Source: Pantoea sp. At-9b (lineage in GTDB: Bacteria > Pseudomonadota > Gammaproteobacteria > Enterobacterales > Enterobacteriaceae). From it: DNA of 64,000 nucleotides. Positions 1 through 9,661 of the stretch are shown piece after piece (position 1 is the stretch's first letter; each line of letters starts with the position of its first letter). The stretch covers positions 3,844,001-3,908,000 of the forward strand of contig NC_014837.1 in NCBI RefSeq assembly GCF_000175935.2. Reading direction: 5' to 3'. The notes beneath the pieces were generated by a model. It made no database searches, had not been told where the DNA came from, and worked only from the letters and a program-made list of their open reading frames with translations. The position numbers and the translations under genes were made by a program.

Positions 1-14
1 GACAAAAACAAAAA

Positions 15-30
15 CCCCGCCGAAGCGGGG
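15..30 (-). terminator. rnpB terminator hairpin (distal repeat copy)
   Basis: Same CCCCGC/GCGGGG stem with a four-base loop as at 124-139, displaced by 109 bp. On the minus strand it is followed by a T-rich stretch running to the window edge. Confidence 0.7.
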
Positions 31-123
31 TTGTTGCGTTAAAAAGTCGGAACTGACCGATAAGCCGGGTTCTTTTCATGGAAAGAGGAGTGGACAGTCA
101 TTCATTTCGGACAAAAACAACAA

Positions 124-139
124 CCCCGCCGAAGCGGGG
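124..139 (-). terminator. rnpB terminator hairpin (proximal copy)
   Basis: Read on the minus strand, CCCCGC-ttcg-GCGGGG is followed by a T-rich run. It lies about 15 bases after the mature 3' end of rnpB. A second copy of the same hairpin (15-30) gives a back-up terminator. Confidence 0.8.
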
Positions 140-154
140 TTTTTGCATTAAAAA

Positions 155-532
<378 letters not shown>

Positions 533-540
533 GGCGCGGG

Positions 541-569
541 ATAATAGGCGATCCGCCGTCGTTTGTCAC
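541..569 (-). promoter_or_regulatory. rnpB promoter
   Basis: On the minus strand GTGACA (564-569) and TATTAT (541-546) are 17 bp apart, followed by a GC-rich discriminator just before the RNA 5' end at 532. This looks like a strong, growth-rate-controlled sigma-70 promoter. The -35 box overlaps the rsmI stop codon. Confidence 0.7.
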
Positions 570-1429
570 GCCTCTTGCTGATCGAGTGCGTAGCGATACA
601 GTGCGTTCTTCTTCACACCGTGAATTTCCGCCGTCAGCGCGGCGGCTTTCTTCAATGGCAGCTCCTGTTGCAGCAGCGCCAGGGTACGCAGAGCCTCCGC
701 CGGTAACGCCTCTTCATCGGCCTTATGCCCTTCTACCACCAGCACCATCTCACCTTTGCGGCGATTGTCATCTTCCAGCACCCAGGCCAGCAACGCCGCT
801 ACCGGCGCGCCATGCAGTGATTCCCAGGTTTTGGTGATTTCACGCGCCAGCACCACATAGCGATCGCCACCCAACTCACTGACCATATCCTGTAAACTAT
901 CGATTAAACGGTGGGTCGATTCGTAGAAGATCAGGGTGCGCGGTTCCTGCGCCAGCGCACGCAAGGCATCGCAGCGTGCCTTGGTTTTCGCGGGCAGAAA
1001 CCCTTCGTAACAGAAACGATCGGACGGTAATCCCGCTGCGCTTAATGCTGTAATCGCCGCGCAGGCACCCGGCAACGGCACCACGCGGATACCTGCTTCA
1101 CGGCAACGACGCACCAGATGATAACCGGGATCGTTGATTAACGGCGTTCCGGCATCAGAAACCAGCGCAATGCTTTGGCCTTCCTGCAATTTGGCCAGCA
1201 GCACCTCGGCTTTCTGCTGCTCGTTGTGGTCGTGAAGTGCGAACAGTCGCGCATTGATGGCGAAATGTTGTAGCAACAGCCCGGTATGACGTGTATCTTC
1301 CGCAGCGACCAGATCGACGCTCGCAAGCACCGTTAACGCACGCTGCGTAATATCACCCAGGTTACCGATCGGGGTAGGAACGATATAGAGCGTGCTGGCA
1401 GAAATGTCTGCCCGATCGAGTTGTTTCAT
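566..1429 (-). CDS. rsmI: 16S rRNA (cytidine1402-2'-O)-methyltransferase RsmI
   Basis: Adds the 2'-O-methyl group of m4Cm1402 in the decoding centre of 16S rRNA, using S-adenosylmethionine. The 287-residue protein has the family's SAM-binding features: [14 protein letters not shown] at residues 15-28, [12 protein letters not shown] near 43-54, [16 protein letters not shown] near 90-105 and LPGACA near 118-123. Its length matches E. coli RsmI (286). It is divergent from lpoA with a 62 bp gap, as in E. coli. Its stop codon lies inside the rnpB promoter, so rsmI transcripts may run into rnpB. Confidence 0.97.
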   Translation of the reverse strand: MKQLDRADISASTLYIVPTPIGNLGDITQRALTVLASVDLVAAEDTRHTGLLLQHFAINARLFALHDHNEQQKAEVLLAKLQEGQSIALVSDAGTPLINDPGYHLVRRCREAGIRVVPLPGACAAITALSAAGLPSDRFCYEGFLPAKTKARCDALRALAQEPRTLIFYESTHRLIDSLQDMVSELGGDRYVVLAREITKTWESLHGAPVAALLAWVLEDDNRRKGEMVLVVEGHKADEEALPAEALRTLALLQQELPLKKAAALTAEIHGVKKNALYRYALDQQEA

Positions 1430-1491
1430 TGTTTCATCCGAATTGCCGATTTAATATTGAGCATCTAGAAAAAAACATCACTGGATACAGT

Positions 1492-3552
1492 ATGCTTCCT
1501 TCAAAAGTCTTACGTCGTAAAGCAGGACGCTTTGTACCTGTTCTTCTCGCTGGGCTAATTTTAGCCGCCTGTAGCGGTCAGGGACCACAGCAAACGTCCA
1601 CCGTCAATGTTCAGGGTCCGATCACGGCCCAGTCTGACTATTACCTGCAGCAGGTGCAGCAAAGCAGCGATGATAGCAAGACCGACTGGCAATTACTTGC
1701 CATCCGTGCCTTGTTGAAGGAAGGAAAGTATCCACAAGCCAGCGATCAGATCAAACAATTGCCGCAGCAGCTCTCTGATGTGCAGCAGCAGGAATTGCAG
1801 TTGCTGCGAGCGCAGATGCAGATTGGTCAGCAGGATTTCAATGGCGCACAACAACTGTTGAGCCAGGTGAAAACTGACAGCCTGTCGCAGGATCAGCAGG
1901 CTCGCTATTACGGTCTGCAAATCGCAGCCGCCCAGAATCGTCCCTCGCTGGCATTGCTGCGCGCCTATATCGCTCAGGAACCGCTGCTGAAAGCGGCCGA
2001 TCACCAGAGCAATATTGACGCCACCTGGCAGGCGCTGACCCAGATGACCAAAGATCAGCTGAACAGCTTGGTGATCAATGCCGACGAGAATACCTTGCAA
2101 GGTTGGCTGGATCTGCTCAACACCTGGCATACCAACAGCCAGGACCCGGAGATGCTGAAAGCCGCCATCAAAGATTGGCAAACACGCTACCCGCTCAATC
2201 CGGCCGCCAAAACGCTGCCGACCGCGTTGGGTCAGGTGCAGAACTTCAGCAAAGCGTCTACCAGCACCATCGCGCTGCTGCTGCCGCTGAATGGTCAGGC
2301 ACAGATCTTCGCCAACGCCATCCAGAAAGGTTTTAACGATGCGAAAAACGGGGTGTTAACAGCACCGGCAGCCGCTCCACAACCGCAGCCAACCGCGGCA
2401 CCGGCCAGTGCTGATGCCAACGCCAACGCTCAGCAACCACAACAAGCCACGGCTACGCCAGATGCAACCGCCAATACGGTGGTCAGCCCGGCCGCTGCGG
2501 CCATCACCCCGGATCAAAGCAGCCAGCCACAACCTGCTGCTGCACCTGCCCCGACAGCCAGCACAGGCGATAGCAGCGCTCAGGTCAAAGTGTATGACAC
2601 CAGCAGCCAACCCATTCAGCAGGTGATGCAGCAGGCACAGCAGGATGGCGCGACCATCGTAGTGGGTCCGCTGCTGAAAAGTGACGTAGAAACCGTTGCC
2701 AACAGCAACTCGCCGCTTAACGTGCTGGCGTTGAACGAGCCAGAACAGATCCAGAACCATCCGAATATTTGTTACTTTGCGCTTTCTCCTGAAGACGAAG
2801 CGCGCGATGCCGCTCACCATATGTGGGACCAGGGCAAGCGTCAGCCGTTGCTTCTGTTGCCGCGTAACAGCTATGGCGATCGCGTCGGTAAAGCCTTTGC
2901 GCAAGAGTGGCAGACGCTGGGCGGTTCGACCGTGTTGCAACAACGTTTTGGCTCGGTCAGCGAGCTGAAACAAGGCATCAACAGTGGCGCGGGCATTAAC
3001 TTAAGCGGTACGCCGCTGATAGTGGAACCGGCACAGCCGCAGGGTGTGTCGATCGCCGGATTGAACATCCCGGCACCGCAGACCAGCGCTCCCGTGGCCG
3101 ATACCAGCGGTGGCAGCCTTGATGCGGTGTATATCGTTGCCAACCAGGATGAGTTACAGCTGATCAAGCCGATGATTGCAATGCGCACCAGCAGCCGCAG
3201 CAATATCGCGTTGTACGCCAGTTCACGCAGCTTCCAGGCCGGTGCCGGCCCGGATTTCCGCCTGGAGATGGATGGCCTGCAATTCAGTGATATTCCGTTG
3301 CTCTCCGGTAGCAACCCGGCACTGATGCAGCAAGCAGCAAAATCGTTTAATAACGATTATTCGCTGGTCCGCCTGTACGCGATGGGCATTGATGCCTGGA
3401 CGCTGGCGAACCACTTTAACCAGATGCGTCAGGTGCCGGGCTTTGCCATTGATGGCAACACCGGCAAGCTGAGCGCCACCCCGGATTGCGTGATCAACAG
3501 GAAGTTGGCATGGAACCAGTATCGTCAGGGACAAATCGTTCCGGTACAGTAA
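1492..3552 (+). CDS. lpoA: Outer-membrane lipoprotein LpoA, activator of PBP1A
   Basis: Outer-membrane lipoprotein that reaches through the periplasm to stimulate the transpeptidase activity of penicillin-binding protein 1A. I start at 1492 ([10 protein letters not shown]), which gives a lipoprotein signal ending in LILAAC-S at about residues 20-25; the upstream in-frame start at 1429 would put 21 non-signal residues in front. Residues about 30-260 form the helical TPR-like domain. About 265 to the end resembles a type I periplasmic-binding-protein fold. A Pro/Ala/Gln/Thr-rich stretch at about 286-360 interrupts the C-terminal domain. It is the first gene of lpoA-yraN-diaA-dolP and overlaps yraN by 43 bp. 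Confidence 0.95.
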   Translation: MLPSKVLRRKAGRFVPVLLAGLILAACSGQGPQQTSTVNVQGPITAQSDYYLQQVQQSSDDSKTDWQLLAIRALLKEGKYPQASDQIKQLPQQLSDVQQQELQLLRAQMQIGQQDFNGAQQLLSQVKTDSLSQDQQARYYGLQIAAAQNRPSLALLRAYIAQEPLLKAADHQSNIDATWQALTQMTKDQLNSLVINADENTLQGWLDLLNTWHTNSQDPEMLKAAIKDWQTRYPLNPAAKTLPTALGQVQNFSKASTSTIALLLPLNGQAQIFANAIQKGFNDAKNGVLTAPAAAPQPQPTAAPASADANANAQQPQQATATPDATANTVVSPAAAAITPDQSSQPQPAAAPAPTASTGDSSAQVKVYDTSSQPIQQVMQQAQQDGATIVVGPLLKSDVETVANSNSPLNVLALNEPEQIQNHPNICYFALSPEDEARDAAHHMWDQGKRQPLLLLPRNSYGDRVGKAFAQEWQTLGGSTVLQQRFGSVSELKQGINSGAGINLSGTPLIVEPAQPQGVSIAGLNIPAPQTSAPVADTSGGSLDAVYIVANQDELQLIKPMIAMRTSSRSNIALYASSRSFQAGAGPDFRLEMDGLQFSDIPLLSGSNPALMQQAAKSFNNDYSLVRLYAMGIDAWTLANHFNQMRQVPGFAIDGNTGKLSATPDCVINRKLAWNQYRQGQIVPVQ

Positions 3553-3905
3553 ATCGCCAGCGCATTGGCGCTGAGCAAGAGCAGCAGGCGCGCCGCTATC
3601 TGGAGCGCGCCGGGCTGCAATGGATTGCCAGCAATGTTCGCTGTCGCAGCGGTGAGATTGACCTCATCATGCAGGATGGCGATTGCTGGGTGTTTGTCGA
3701 AGTGCGCTATCGACGTGATGCGCGTTTTGGCGGTGCGGCCGCCAGCGTGACACGTCAGAAACAACAAAAGCTACTCCGTACCGCAGCGCTATGGCTGCTG
3801 GGACGTAACGGCAGTTTTGACACGGTAAATTGCCGCTTTGACATCATAGCCATTACCGGGCGCGAGCTGGAGTGGCTGCCCGATGCCTTTCATGCTGATG
3901 TGTAG
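3510..3905 (+). CDS. yraN: YraN, UPF0102 nuclease-fold protein
   Basis: Small protein of the UPF0102 family with a restriction-endonuclease-like fold; the cellular role is not established. I start at 3510 (MEPVSSGTN), which has AGGAAG seven bases upstream and gives 131 residues, equal to E. coli YraN. The signature [21 protein letters not shown] (from about residue 48) holds the E/D...E-x-R pattern of the putative active site. [16 protein letters not shown] block follows. The start lies inside the end of lpoA, so translation of the two is probably coupled. Confidence 0.93.
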   Translation: MEPVSSGTNRSGTVNRQRIGAEQEQQARRYLERAGLQWIASNVRCRSGEIDLIMQDGDCWVFVEVRYRRDARFGGAAASVTRQKQQKLLRTAALWLLGRNGSFDTVNCRFDIIAITGRELEWLPDAFHADV

Positions 3906-3919
3906 AACCAGGTGGTCTT

Positions 3920-4507
3920 GTGCAGGACAGAATTAAAGCGTGTTTTACCGAAAGTATTCAGACTCAAATCGCTGCCGCCGAGGCGCTGCCGGATGCTATT
4001 TCCCGCGCCGCCATGACGCTGGTGCAGTCGCTGTTGAGCGGTAACAAAATCCTCAGCTGTGGCAATGGCGCGTCAGCGGCCAATGCCCAGCACTTTGCCG
4101 CCAGCATGATTAACCGCTTTGAGACCGAGCGTCCCAGCCTGCCCGCGCTGGCGCTCAGTGCCGACAACGTGATGTTAACGGCCATTGGTAACGATCGGTT
4201 GCACGATGAAATTTATGCCAAGCAGGTGCGAGCGCTTGGCCAGGCCGGTGATGTTCTGCTGGCCATTTCCACCCGTGGCAACACCCGCGACATTATCAAA
4301 GCGGTTGAAGCTGCGGTTACACGCGATATGACCATCGTGGCGCTGACCGGCTACGACGGCGGTGAGCTGGCTGGCCTGCTCGGCCCACACGATGTGGAAA
4401 TTCGCATTCCGTCACATCGCAGTGCGCGTATTCAGGAGATGCATATGCTGACGCTGAACTGCCTGTGCGATTTGATCGATAACACCTTGTTCCCCCACCA
4501 GGAATGA
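3920..4507 (+). CDS. diaA: DnaA initiator-associating protein DiaA
   Basis: SIS-domain protein that binds DnaA and promotes its ordered assembly at oriC, keeping initiation synchronous. The start codon is GTG (3920). It has 195 residues, against 196 in E. coli. The SIS phosphosugar-binding fold is visible as [20 protein letters not shown] (about residues 44-63) and [16 protein letters not shown] (about 112-127). It is preceded by yraN with a 14 bp gap, and its stop overlaps the region just before the dolP ribosome-binding site. Confidence 0.96.
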   Translation: MQDRIKACFTESIQTQIAAAEALPDAISRAAMTLVQSLLSGNKILSCGNGASAANAQHFAASMINRFETERPSLPALALSADNVMLTAIGNDRLHDEIYAKQVRALGQAGDVLLAISTRGNTRDIIKAVEAAVTRDMTIVALTGYDGGELAGLLGPHDVEIRIPSHRSARIQEMHMLTLNCLCDLIDNTLFPHQE

Positions 4508-4521
4508 CTGAAGGAGCTAAG

Positions 4522-5094
4522 ATGAAAGCATTGAACGCTGTCGCCATTCTTTTCACCGCCATGATGTTGCAGGGCTGCGTAGCCGTTGTTGCTGGCGGTG
4601 CCGCAGTGGCCACTAAAACCGCGACCGATCCCCGCACCGTGGGCACCCAGGTGGATGACGGTACGCTGGAATTGCGCGTCAGCAATGCGCTGGCAAAAGA
4701 TGAACAGATCAAAAATCAGGCGCGTGTCGTCGTGACCGCCTATCAGGGCAAAGTGCTGCTGACCGGTCAGTCACCGTCAGCGGATCTCGCCAGCCGCGCG
4801 AAACAGATCGCGATGGGCGTTGATGGCGCGACCGAGGTCTACAACGAAATCCGTACCGGCCAGAAGGTCAGCCTCGGAACGTCCTCTACCGATACCTGGA
4901 TTACCACCAAAATCCGCTCACAACTGCTGGGCAGCGATCAGGTGAAATCGTCAAACGTGAAAGTCACCACTGAAAACGGCGAAGTGTTCCTGCTGGGTCT
5001 GGTTACCCAACAGGAAGCCACTGCGGCGGCCGATCTTGCCAGCCGGGTGAGCGGCGTGAAGCACGTCACCACCGCCTTTACCATTCTGAAATAA
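4522..5094 (+). CDS. dolP: Outer-membrane lipoprotein DolP (division/outer-membrane integrity)
   Basis: Twin BON-domain lipoprotein that binds anionic phospholipids, locates to the division site and supports outer-membrane integrity. The start at 4522 has AAGGAG upstream and gives a lipoprotein signal with the lipobox LQGC (C at about residue 17). BON1 covers about 45-110 and BON2 about 120-190, the second ending in GVKHVTTAFTILK. Its length of 190 is like E. coli DolP (191). It is the last gene of the lpoA operon and is followed by a strong terminator at 5101. The sequence was formerly called YraP. Confidence 0.95.
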   Translation: MKALNAVAILFTAMMLQGCVAVVAGGAAVATKTATDPRTVGTQVDDGTLELRVSNALAKDEQIKNQARVVVTAYQGKVLLTGQSPSADLASRAKQIAMGVDGATEVYNEIRTGQKVSLGTSSTDTWITTKIRSQLLGSDQVKSSNVKVTTENGEVFLLGLVTQQEATAAADLASRVSGVKHVTTAFTILK

Positions 5095-5100
5095 ACCTTC

Positions 5101-5125
5101 AGGGCGGCATCCGCCGCCCTTTTTT
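5101..5125 (+). terminator. Terminator of the lpoA-dolP operon
   Basis: AGGGCGGC-atcc-GCCGCCCT followed by five T residues, six bases after the dolP stop. The T-run touches the stop codon of the convergent yhaK. Confidence 0.9.
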
Positions 5126-5826
5126 CACACCGGAATATCAATCACCAGCGCACGTAACGGCGTTTTTGCCTGCAACGTAATCTGCTGTTCCTCAGCCAGA
5201 AACGCGCCATCGCCACAACTCAGTTTTTCCTGATGCGCACTGCTCGCCTGCACATCCAGCGATCCGTGAATCGATTGCAGATAGGCACGTGGGCCATTCA
5301 GCTTCACGCTGTGCTGCTCACCGGGTGCCAGTGTCACCTGGTGAATCCACACCTGCTGACGCAGCTGTAAACTACCTTGTGCACCGTCTGGCGAGGCCAA
5401 CAGGAAAGAGGTCTGCGCAGGCAGCGTCATTTTCTGCAATAACGGGTTTTCACGCTCCGGGCAGGCCGACAGCCACAACTGCATGCGCGTCAGCGGTTGA
5501 TCTTTGCTGAGGTTGATTTCGCTGTAGCTCACGCCCTGACGCGCTGACAACAGCAGCGCTTCACCAGCACGCGCAATGATGTGGTTGCCCTCGCTATCGC
5601 GGTACTCGGCCTCGCCCTGCAACACCAGGTTGAGTACATCAACCTGCGGATAGGTACGTGGCTGGAAGGCAGCACCGGGTGCCAGCACTTCCTGATTGAG
5701 TACGCGCAACGAGGCATAGCCCATCAGTTTGGGGTCAAAATAGTGGCCAAATGAGAAGCTGTATCGCGCCTGCAACCAACCGAAATCGGCCTGGCCACAT
5801 GCTGACGCGCAGCGGGTTGTCATCAT
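5125..5826 (-). CDS. yhaK: Pirin-like bicupin YhaK
   Basis: Member of the pirin-related bicupin family. E. coli YhaK is a cytosolic protein reported to be sensitive to reactive oxygen species; its physiological substrate is unknown. The 233-residue sequence tracks E. coli YhaK closely: GQADFGWLQARYSFSFGHYF at about residues 11-30, VLNQEVLAPG at about 43-52 and a C-terminal PLRALVIDIPV. It is divergent from yhaJ with a 129 bp shared control region, as in E. coli, so YhaJ is the likely regulator. The ATG at 5823 is an equally good start. Confidence 0.93.
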   Translation of the reverse strand: MMTTRCASACGQADFGWLQARYSFSFGHYFDPKLMGYASLRVLNQEVLAPGAAFQPRTYPQVDVLNLVLQGEAEYRDSEGNHIIARAGEALLLSARQGVSYSEINLSKDQPLTRMQLWLSACPERENPLLQKMTLPAQTSFLLASPDGAQGSLQLRQQVWIHQVTLAPGEQHSVKLNGPRAYLQSIHGSLDVQASSAHQEKLSCGDGAFLAEEQQITLQAKTPLRALVIDIPV

Positions 5827-5955
5827 GATAGTCCTCCGACGCTCTGCGGGATGATACGACCGCAGGCTTTATAGGATTATGGTAAAAGGCTGGACGCCGG
5901 ATTGTTAGCCAGTTAATCTGCCTGGCATGTTCAAATTTCCTGACAGAGAAGCGGC

Positions 5956-6855
5956 ATGGCAAAAGAGCGCGCGTTAACCCTGGAAGCCTTACGTGTGATG
6001 GATGCTATTGACCGGCGCGGCAGCTTTGCCGCTGCGGCCGACGAGCTGGGACGTGTACCTTCCGCATTGAGCTACACCATGCAGAAGCTGGAGGAGGAGC
6101 TGGATGTGGTGCTGTTTGACCGTTCCGGCCACCGCACCAAATTCACCAATGTGGGCCGCATGCTGCTGGAGCGCGGGCGTGTGTTGCTGGAGGCCGCCGA
6201 CAAACTCACCACCGATGCCGAAGCGCTGGCTCGTGGTTGGGAGACGCATCTCACCATCGTTACCGAGGCGCTGGTGCCGACCGAACACCTGTTCCCGCTG
6301 GTGACCAAACTGGCGGATAAAGCCAATACGCAGATTTCCCTGGTGACCGAAGTGCTGGCCGGTGCCTGGGAACGTCTGGAGCAAGGACGTGCCGATATCG
6401 TCATTGCGCCGGATATGCACTTCCGCGCTTCAACTGAAATCAACACCCGCAAGCTGTACAGCATGATGAGCGTGTACGTCGCCAGCCCTGATCATCCGAT
6501 TCATCAGGAAGCGGAGCCACAGTCTGAAGTGACGCGTGTGAAGTATCGCGGCATTGCCGTGGCCGACACCGCCCGCGAGCGTCCAGTGTTGACCGTGCAG
6601 TTGCTGGATAAACAGCAGCGCCTGACGGTGAGTAGCATGGAGGACAAACGTAAAGCGCTGCTGGCCGGGCTTGGCGTAGCCACCATGCCTTACTCACTGG
6701 TGGAGCAGGATATCGCTGAAGGGCGTCTGCGCGTGGTGAGTGCCGAATATACCCGTGAAGTGGATATCATTATGGCGTGGCGGCGCGACAGCATGGGCGA
6801 AGCGAAAGCCTGGTGCCTGCGCGAGATCCCACGTCTGCTGGCGAAAAAAGGCTAA
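5956..6855 (+). CDS. yhaJ: LysR-type regulator YhaJ
   Basis: LysR-family transcription factor. In E. coli, YhaJ responds to quinol-type compounds and dinitrotoluene metabolites and controls yhaK and other genes. Residues 8-67 form the winged helix-turn-helix, with recognition region SFAAAADELGRVPSALSYTM at about 22-41. Residues about 95-295 are the effector-binding domain. The length is 299 residues. It starts at ATG with GAGAAG upstream. It is divergent from yhaK, and its stop codon lies in a terminator hairpin shared with the following repeat element. Confidence 0.93.
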   Translation: MAKERALTLEALRVMDAIDRRGSFAAAADELGRVPSALSYTMQKLEEELDVVLFDRSGHRTKFTNVGRMLLERGRVLLEAADKLTTDAEALARGWETHLTIVTEALVPTEHLFPLVTKLADKANTQISLVTEVLAGAWERLEQGRADIVIAPDMHFRASTEINTRKLYSMMSVYVASPDHPIHQEAEPQSEVTRVKYRGIAVADTARERPVLTVQLLDKQQRLTVSSMEDKRKALLAGLGVATMPYSLVEQDIAEGRLRVVSAEYTREVDIIMAWRRDSMGEAKAWCLREIPRLLAKKG

Positions 6856-6877
6856 TCCGCGCAGCGGGTTAGCCTTT
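6847..6877 (+). terminator. yhaJ terminator hairpin
   Basis: A 14-bp stem (aaaggctaatccgc / gcgggttagccttt) with a gca loop spans the yhaJ stop codon. It has only a short T-run, so it may act together with the palindromes that follow. Confidence 0.6.
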
Positions 6878-6879
6878 CC

Positions 6880-6993
6880 GTAGCGGCGCGATTTATCGCG
6901 CGGATTTTTCTGGCAACGTGTACGAAACCGCGCGATAAATCGCGCCGCTACGAAGGGTACGGAGACGCATTACGCGATTAATCGCGCCGCTAC
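6880..6993. repeat. Intergenic palindrome cluster (REP/BIME-like), three half-units
   Basis: GTAGCGGCGCGAT (6880) is followed by an inverted copy ending ATCGCGCCGCTACG (about 6930-6952) and a third half-unit with the same inverted end (6973-6993). The family recurs at 17111, 19688, 33518 and 45857. The last half-unit contains the TAG stop codon (6990-6992, minus strand) of the regulator gene to its right. It lies between convergent genes. Confidence 0.85.
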
Positions 6994-8909
6994 AGGCGAC
7001 TGAGGCAATCCATCGCCACCGCTTTGAAGCTGGTGAAATCACCACAGTCACGCAGTCTGGTGGTGGCGCGTTCGCGCAGGAAAGTCACGAACAGGTCATA
7101 GATCGCCATCGCCTCTTCGTATTCGCTTTTGCTGATGGCCAGCAGAAAAATCACCGACGCAGTTTCCTCGCCCCAGCTAATGCCATGCGGGGCTAACACG
7201 GTGTAGACCACGGTTTTCTTCGCCAGCAGCCCCAGCGAGTGCGGTAGCGCAATGCCTTCCCCCAACAGAGTGCTGACAATCGCTTCGCGTTCCTCAACCG
7301 ACGGATAAAAATCCGCTTCCACATAGCCTTCGTGCTGTAGCTGGTCACACAGTTGGCGGAACAGCGCCGATTGCGTCATCGGCTGGTCAATCACCAGGAA
7401 ATGCTGCGCATCGAAGTATTTTTCCAGCATATAAGGCCGGGTCCGATCCACCAGCACCAGCTTGCCAAGCTGCTCCAGCTGGAATTCTGTTGGGAATGGC
7501 GACATCACCACCACCGGGCTGTTTTTCTCGCGCAACCGGGCGGTGGAGATAACAAAATCCTCGTCGATAACGTCGATTGCTTCATACTCACGCTGCGACA
7601 GGCGTCCCGTTACCTGCAATTGAGGGTATTTACGCAGCAACATCGCCTCGATCATACGCAACGTAGAATTACCGCTATCGCACACCAGCAGCACCCGTGG
7701 GTGACGCTGATAACCCACGTCATAATGACGCTCCAGGCCCACACCAATATGCAGTACCAGGAAACCGATTTCGTTTTCACTGATGGTGTATGGCGTATAT
7801 TTTCCCCAACTGGTAACCGCCGCCAGGGTCATGTCATAGGCCATCGGGTAATGCTGCTTGATATTACTCAACAGCGGATTGGGGATATGGATCTGGTAAC
7901 GCACCCGGGTAATCATGGTTTTGATATGGGTGAGCAAATCAGCGCGCAGTTGCTCATCCTGTTGCAGACGGTAGTTGTAGTGGGTGTTGATGTAATTCAG
8001 CAGGTAATCCACCAGCGCGTCCGCATCATCGGCATTGATGGTGCTGGGAGCCAGCGCCTGAATCTGGCGGGCCGCGATGTTAACGCGCAGCCAGTTCTCT
8101 TCCGCCTGGGAAATCGGTTTGCCCACCAGCGGCCGCATCAGGTTCACCAACTGATGCGCGGCTTCGCGCACTTCATCACCCACATCTTCCGCGCCAGGAT
8201 CGTTGAGGGGAAACCCCTCGCTGATACGCCGTACCGCCACCGCGCAATAGATTTGCAGATAGCGCTCACCTTCATCGCTGAGGCGGATGGCGTGATGCGT
8301 GAAACATTGCTGGAGCAGCGGTTGCAGCTGCTCCAGCATCCCGCTGTGTAAGGTTTCTACCGTCAACAGCGGGCTATCCGGCGTTTCCTGATCAATTTGC
8401 CACAACAAATCGGTCAGGCAGGTACGGATCGCCGCTTCGCTGCCGAACAGCTTCATACCGTAACGCGGTTTGGTTTCAATATTCAGGTGATAGCGCCCGA
8501 GCCATTCACGCACCTCAGCCATATCGCTTTGCAGGGTCGCGCGGCTGACAAACCACTCCTCTGACAAATCTTCCAGTTTGAGCGAATAGGCTGCGGTGAG
8601 AAAACGACTGAGCAGATAACGCACCCGTTCCTGCGAAGTGCGTGGCACGCGCAACGGTGCTGCGGTCTGTGTCTGGAGTTGGCCAAAACGCAGCGCGTCC
8701 TCCACCTTCAGTTGATAACCCTCGCCACGCGCCAACACGAACTGCGCGCCATGCTGCGCCAGCAGCGCATTGAGCGCCGTGATATCGGTGCGCACCGTGC
8801 GGGTCGACACGGAAAAACGCCGTGCCAGCTCATCTTGCGGCAGCGTTTCATTTTGCAGCGCAGCGAAAAGTTGGGCCAGACGCTGGTTGGGAAATCTCAC
8901 GGGCTTCAC
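6990..8909 (-). CDS. MtlR/LicR-like PTS-regulated transcriptional activator
   Basis: BglG/MtlR-type activator and the last gene of the accessory operon. Numbered from the first GTG at 8909, it has an HTH_11 winged helix (about 8-65), a second Mga-like HTH (about 95-160) and two PTS regulation domains (about 190-300 and 305-400). A GatB-like EIIB domain (about 404-490) with phospho-cysteine C410 in VCDSGNST and a fructose-type EIIA domain (about 512-639) with H557 in ALPHS follow. PRD2 keeps H328 and H387; PRD1 has no histidine at either usual site. A second in-frame GTG at 8900, with AGGTGA five bases upstream, is a better start. The stop codon lies in a palindromic repeat. The regulator probably senses uptake through PTS phosphorylation and drives the upstream genes. 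Confidence 0.88.
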   Translation of the reverse strand: MKPVRFPNQRLAQLFAALQNETLPQDELARRFSVSTRTVRTDITALNALLAQHGAQFVLARGEGYQLKVEDALRFGQLQTQTAAPLRVPRTSQERVRYLLSRFLTAAYSLKLEDLSEEWFVSRATLQSDMAEVREWLGRYHLNIETKPRYGMKLFGSEAAIRTCLTDLLWQIDQETPDSPLLTVETLHSGMLEQLQPLLQQCFTHHAIRLSDEGERYLQIYCAVAVRRISEGFPLNDPGAEDVGDEVREAAHQLVNLMRPLVGKPISQAEENWLRVNIAARQIQALAPSTINADDADALVDYLLNYINTHYNYRLQQDEQLRADLLTHIKTMITRVRYQIHIPNPLLSNIKQHYPMAYDMTLAAVTSWGKYTPYTISENEIGFLVLHIGVGLERHYDVGYQRHPRVLLVCDSGNSTLRMIEAMLLRKYPQLQVTGRLSQREYEAIDVIDEDFVISTARLREKNSPVVVMSPFPTEFQLEQLGKLVLVDRTRPYMLEKYFDAQHFLVIDQPMTQSALFRQLCDQLQHEGYVEADFYPSVEEREAIVSTLLGEGIALPHSLGLLAKKTVVYTVLAPHGISWGEETASVIFLLAISKSEYEEAMAIYDLFVTFLRERATTRLRDCGDFTSFKAVAMDCLSRL

Positions 8910-8923
8910 CTGTTACTTAATTG

Positions 8924-9661
8924 TCACAACAACTTTTTGCACGTTGCCAGCAGCTGACGCACGTCTTCAATGCGTGTGTCGCCAGTTGCACTGTCGATAA
9001 TCGAACTATAGACGTGCGGAATCACTTTACTGACGCCCGCCTCCAGCGCAATACGCACAATCTCTTCAACGTTGTCGAGATCAATGCCGCCGGTTGGTTC
9101 CAGCCAGAAGTTGTGACGTGCACAGGCTTCCGCCACCGCGCGATACTCCGCCACCGCTTTCAGCCCGCCCATCGGGAAATATTTCACCGAACTGCCGCCC
9201 ATGTCCTGCAACAAGCGGATGGCACTGTCGATCGGCACGATGGCATCCGGCCCTTGCGCACTCAGCGGTCCGGTGGAGATTTTGACCAGGCCCGGCGTAC
9301 CGGTGGGGGAAATCAGACCGTTCACCACGGTGTCGTGCTGGCCGAGTAACGCGCGGCTGGTGGCAACGCCCGTGAACACCTGGTTAACGTGTTGTGGTTG
9401 CAGCTCAGCCGCAATCTCACTCACCATCGCCGATTGATTGGGATCGCCGGCACCCAGCCCGACAGAAATTGCATTATCAATCAGCGCCGCGTACTCGCGC
9501 ATGTCGGCAATCGCCGCCTCGGTGCTGGCGTAGTTTTTTGACAACACGCCCACCAGCACATAACCGTCCGCCGCTTCCCAGATATCACGCGCGTTCTGTT
9601 TAGAACCCGCCAGCACATTGAGGCACAGACGGCCCTGATAAAATTTCGGTGTCAGCGTCAT
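8924..9661 (-). CDS. KDGP aldolase family protein (DgaF-like)
   Basis: Predicted class I aldolase that splits 2-dehydro-3-deoxy-6-phosphogluconate or a close analogue into pyruvate and glyceraldehyde 3-phosphate. Its 245 residues match Salmonella DgaF (D-glucosaminate pathway) and the KDGP_aldolase family by sequence signature: RLCLNVLAGSKQNA at 11-24, ISVGLGAGDPNQ at 65-76, a candidate Schiff-base lysine K160 in SSVKYFPMGG, and PTGGIDLDNV at about 188-197. Its ATG overlaps the preceding DgaE-like gene by 4 bp, which suggests coupled translation. The pairing with DgaE supports a shared ammonia-lyase then aldolase route. Confidence 0.9.
   Translation of the reverse strand: MTLTPKFYQGRLCLNVLAGSKQNARDIWEAADGYVLVGVLSKNYASTEAAIADMREYAALIDNAISVGLGAGDPNQSAMVSEIAAELQPQHVNQVFTGVATSRALLGQHDTVVNGLISPTGTPGLVKISTGPLSAQGPDAIVPIDSAIRLLQDMGGSSVKYFPMGGLKAVAEYRAVAEACARHNFWLEPTGGIDLDNVEEIVRIALEAGVSKVIPHVYSSIIDSATGDTRIEDVRQLLATCKKLL

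Noticed and set aside
7353-8351. 332-codon plus-strand frame opposite the activator gene
   Set aside because: It lies wholly inside the MtlR/LicR-like activator and has low-complexity His/Gln composition.
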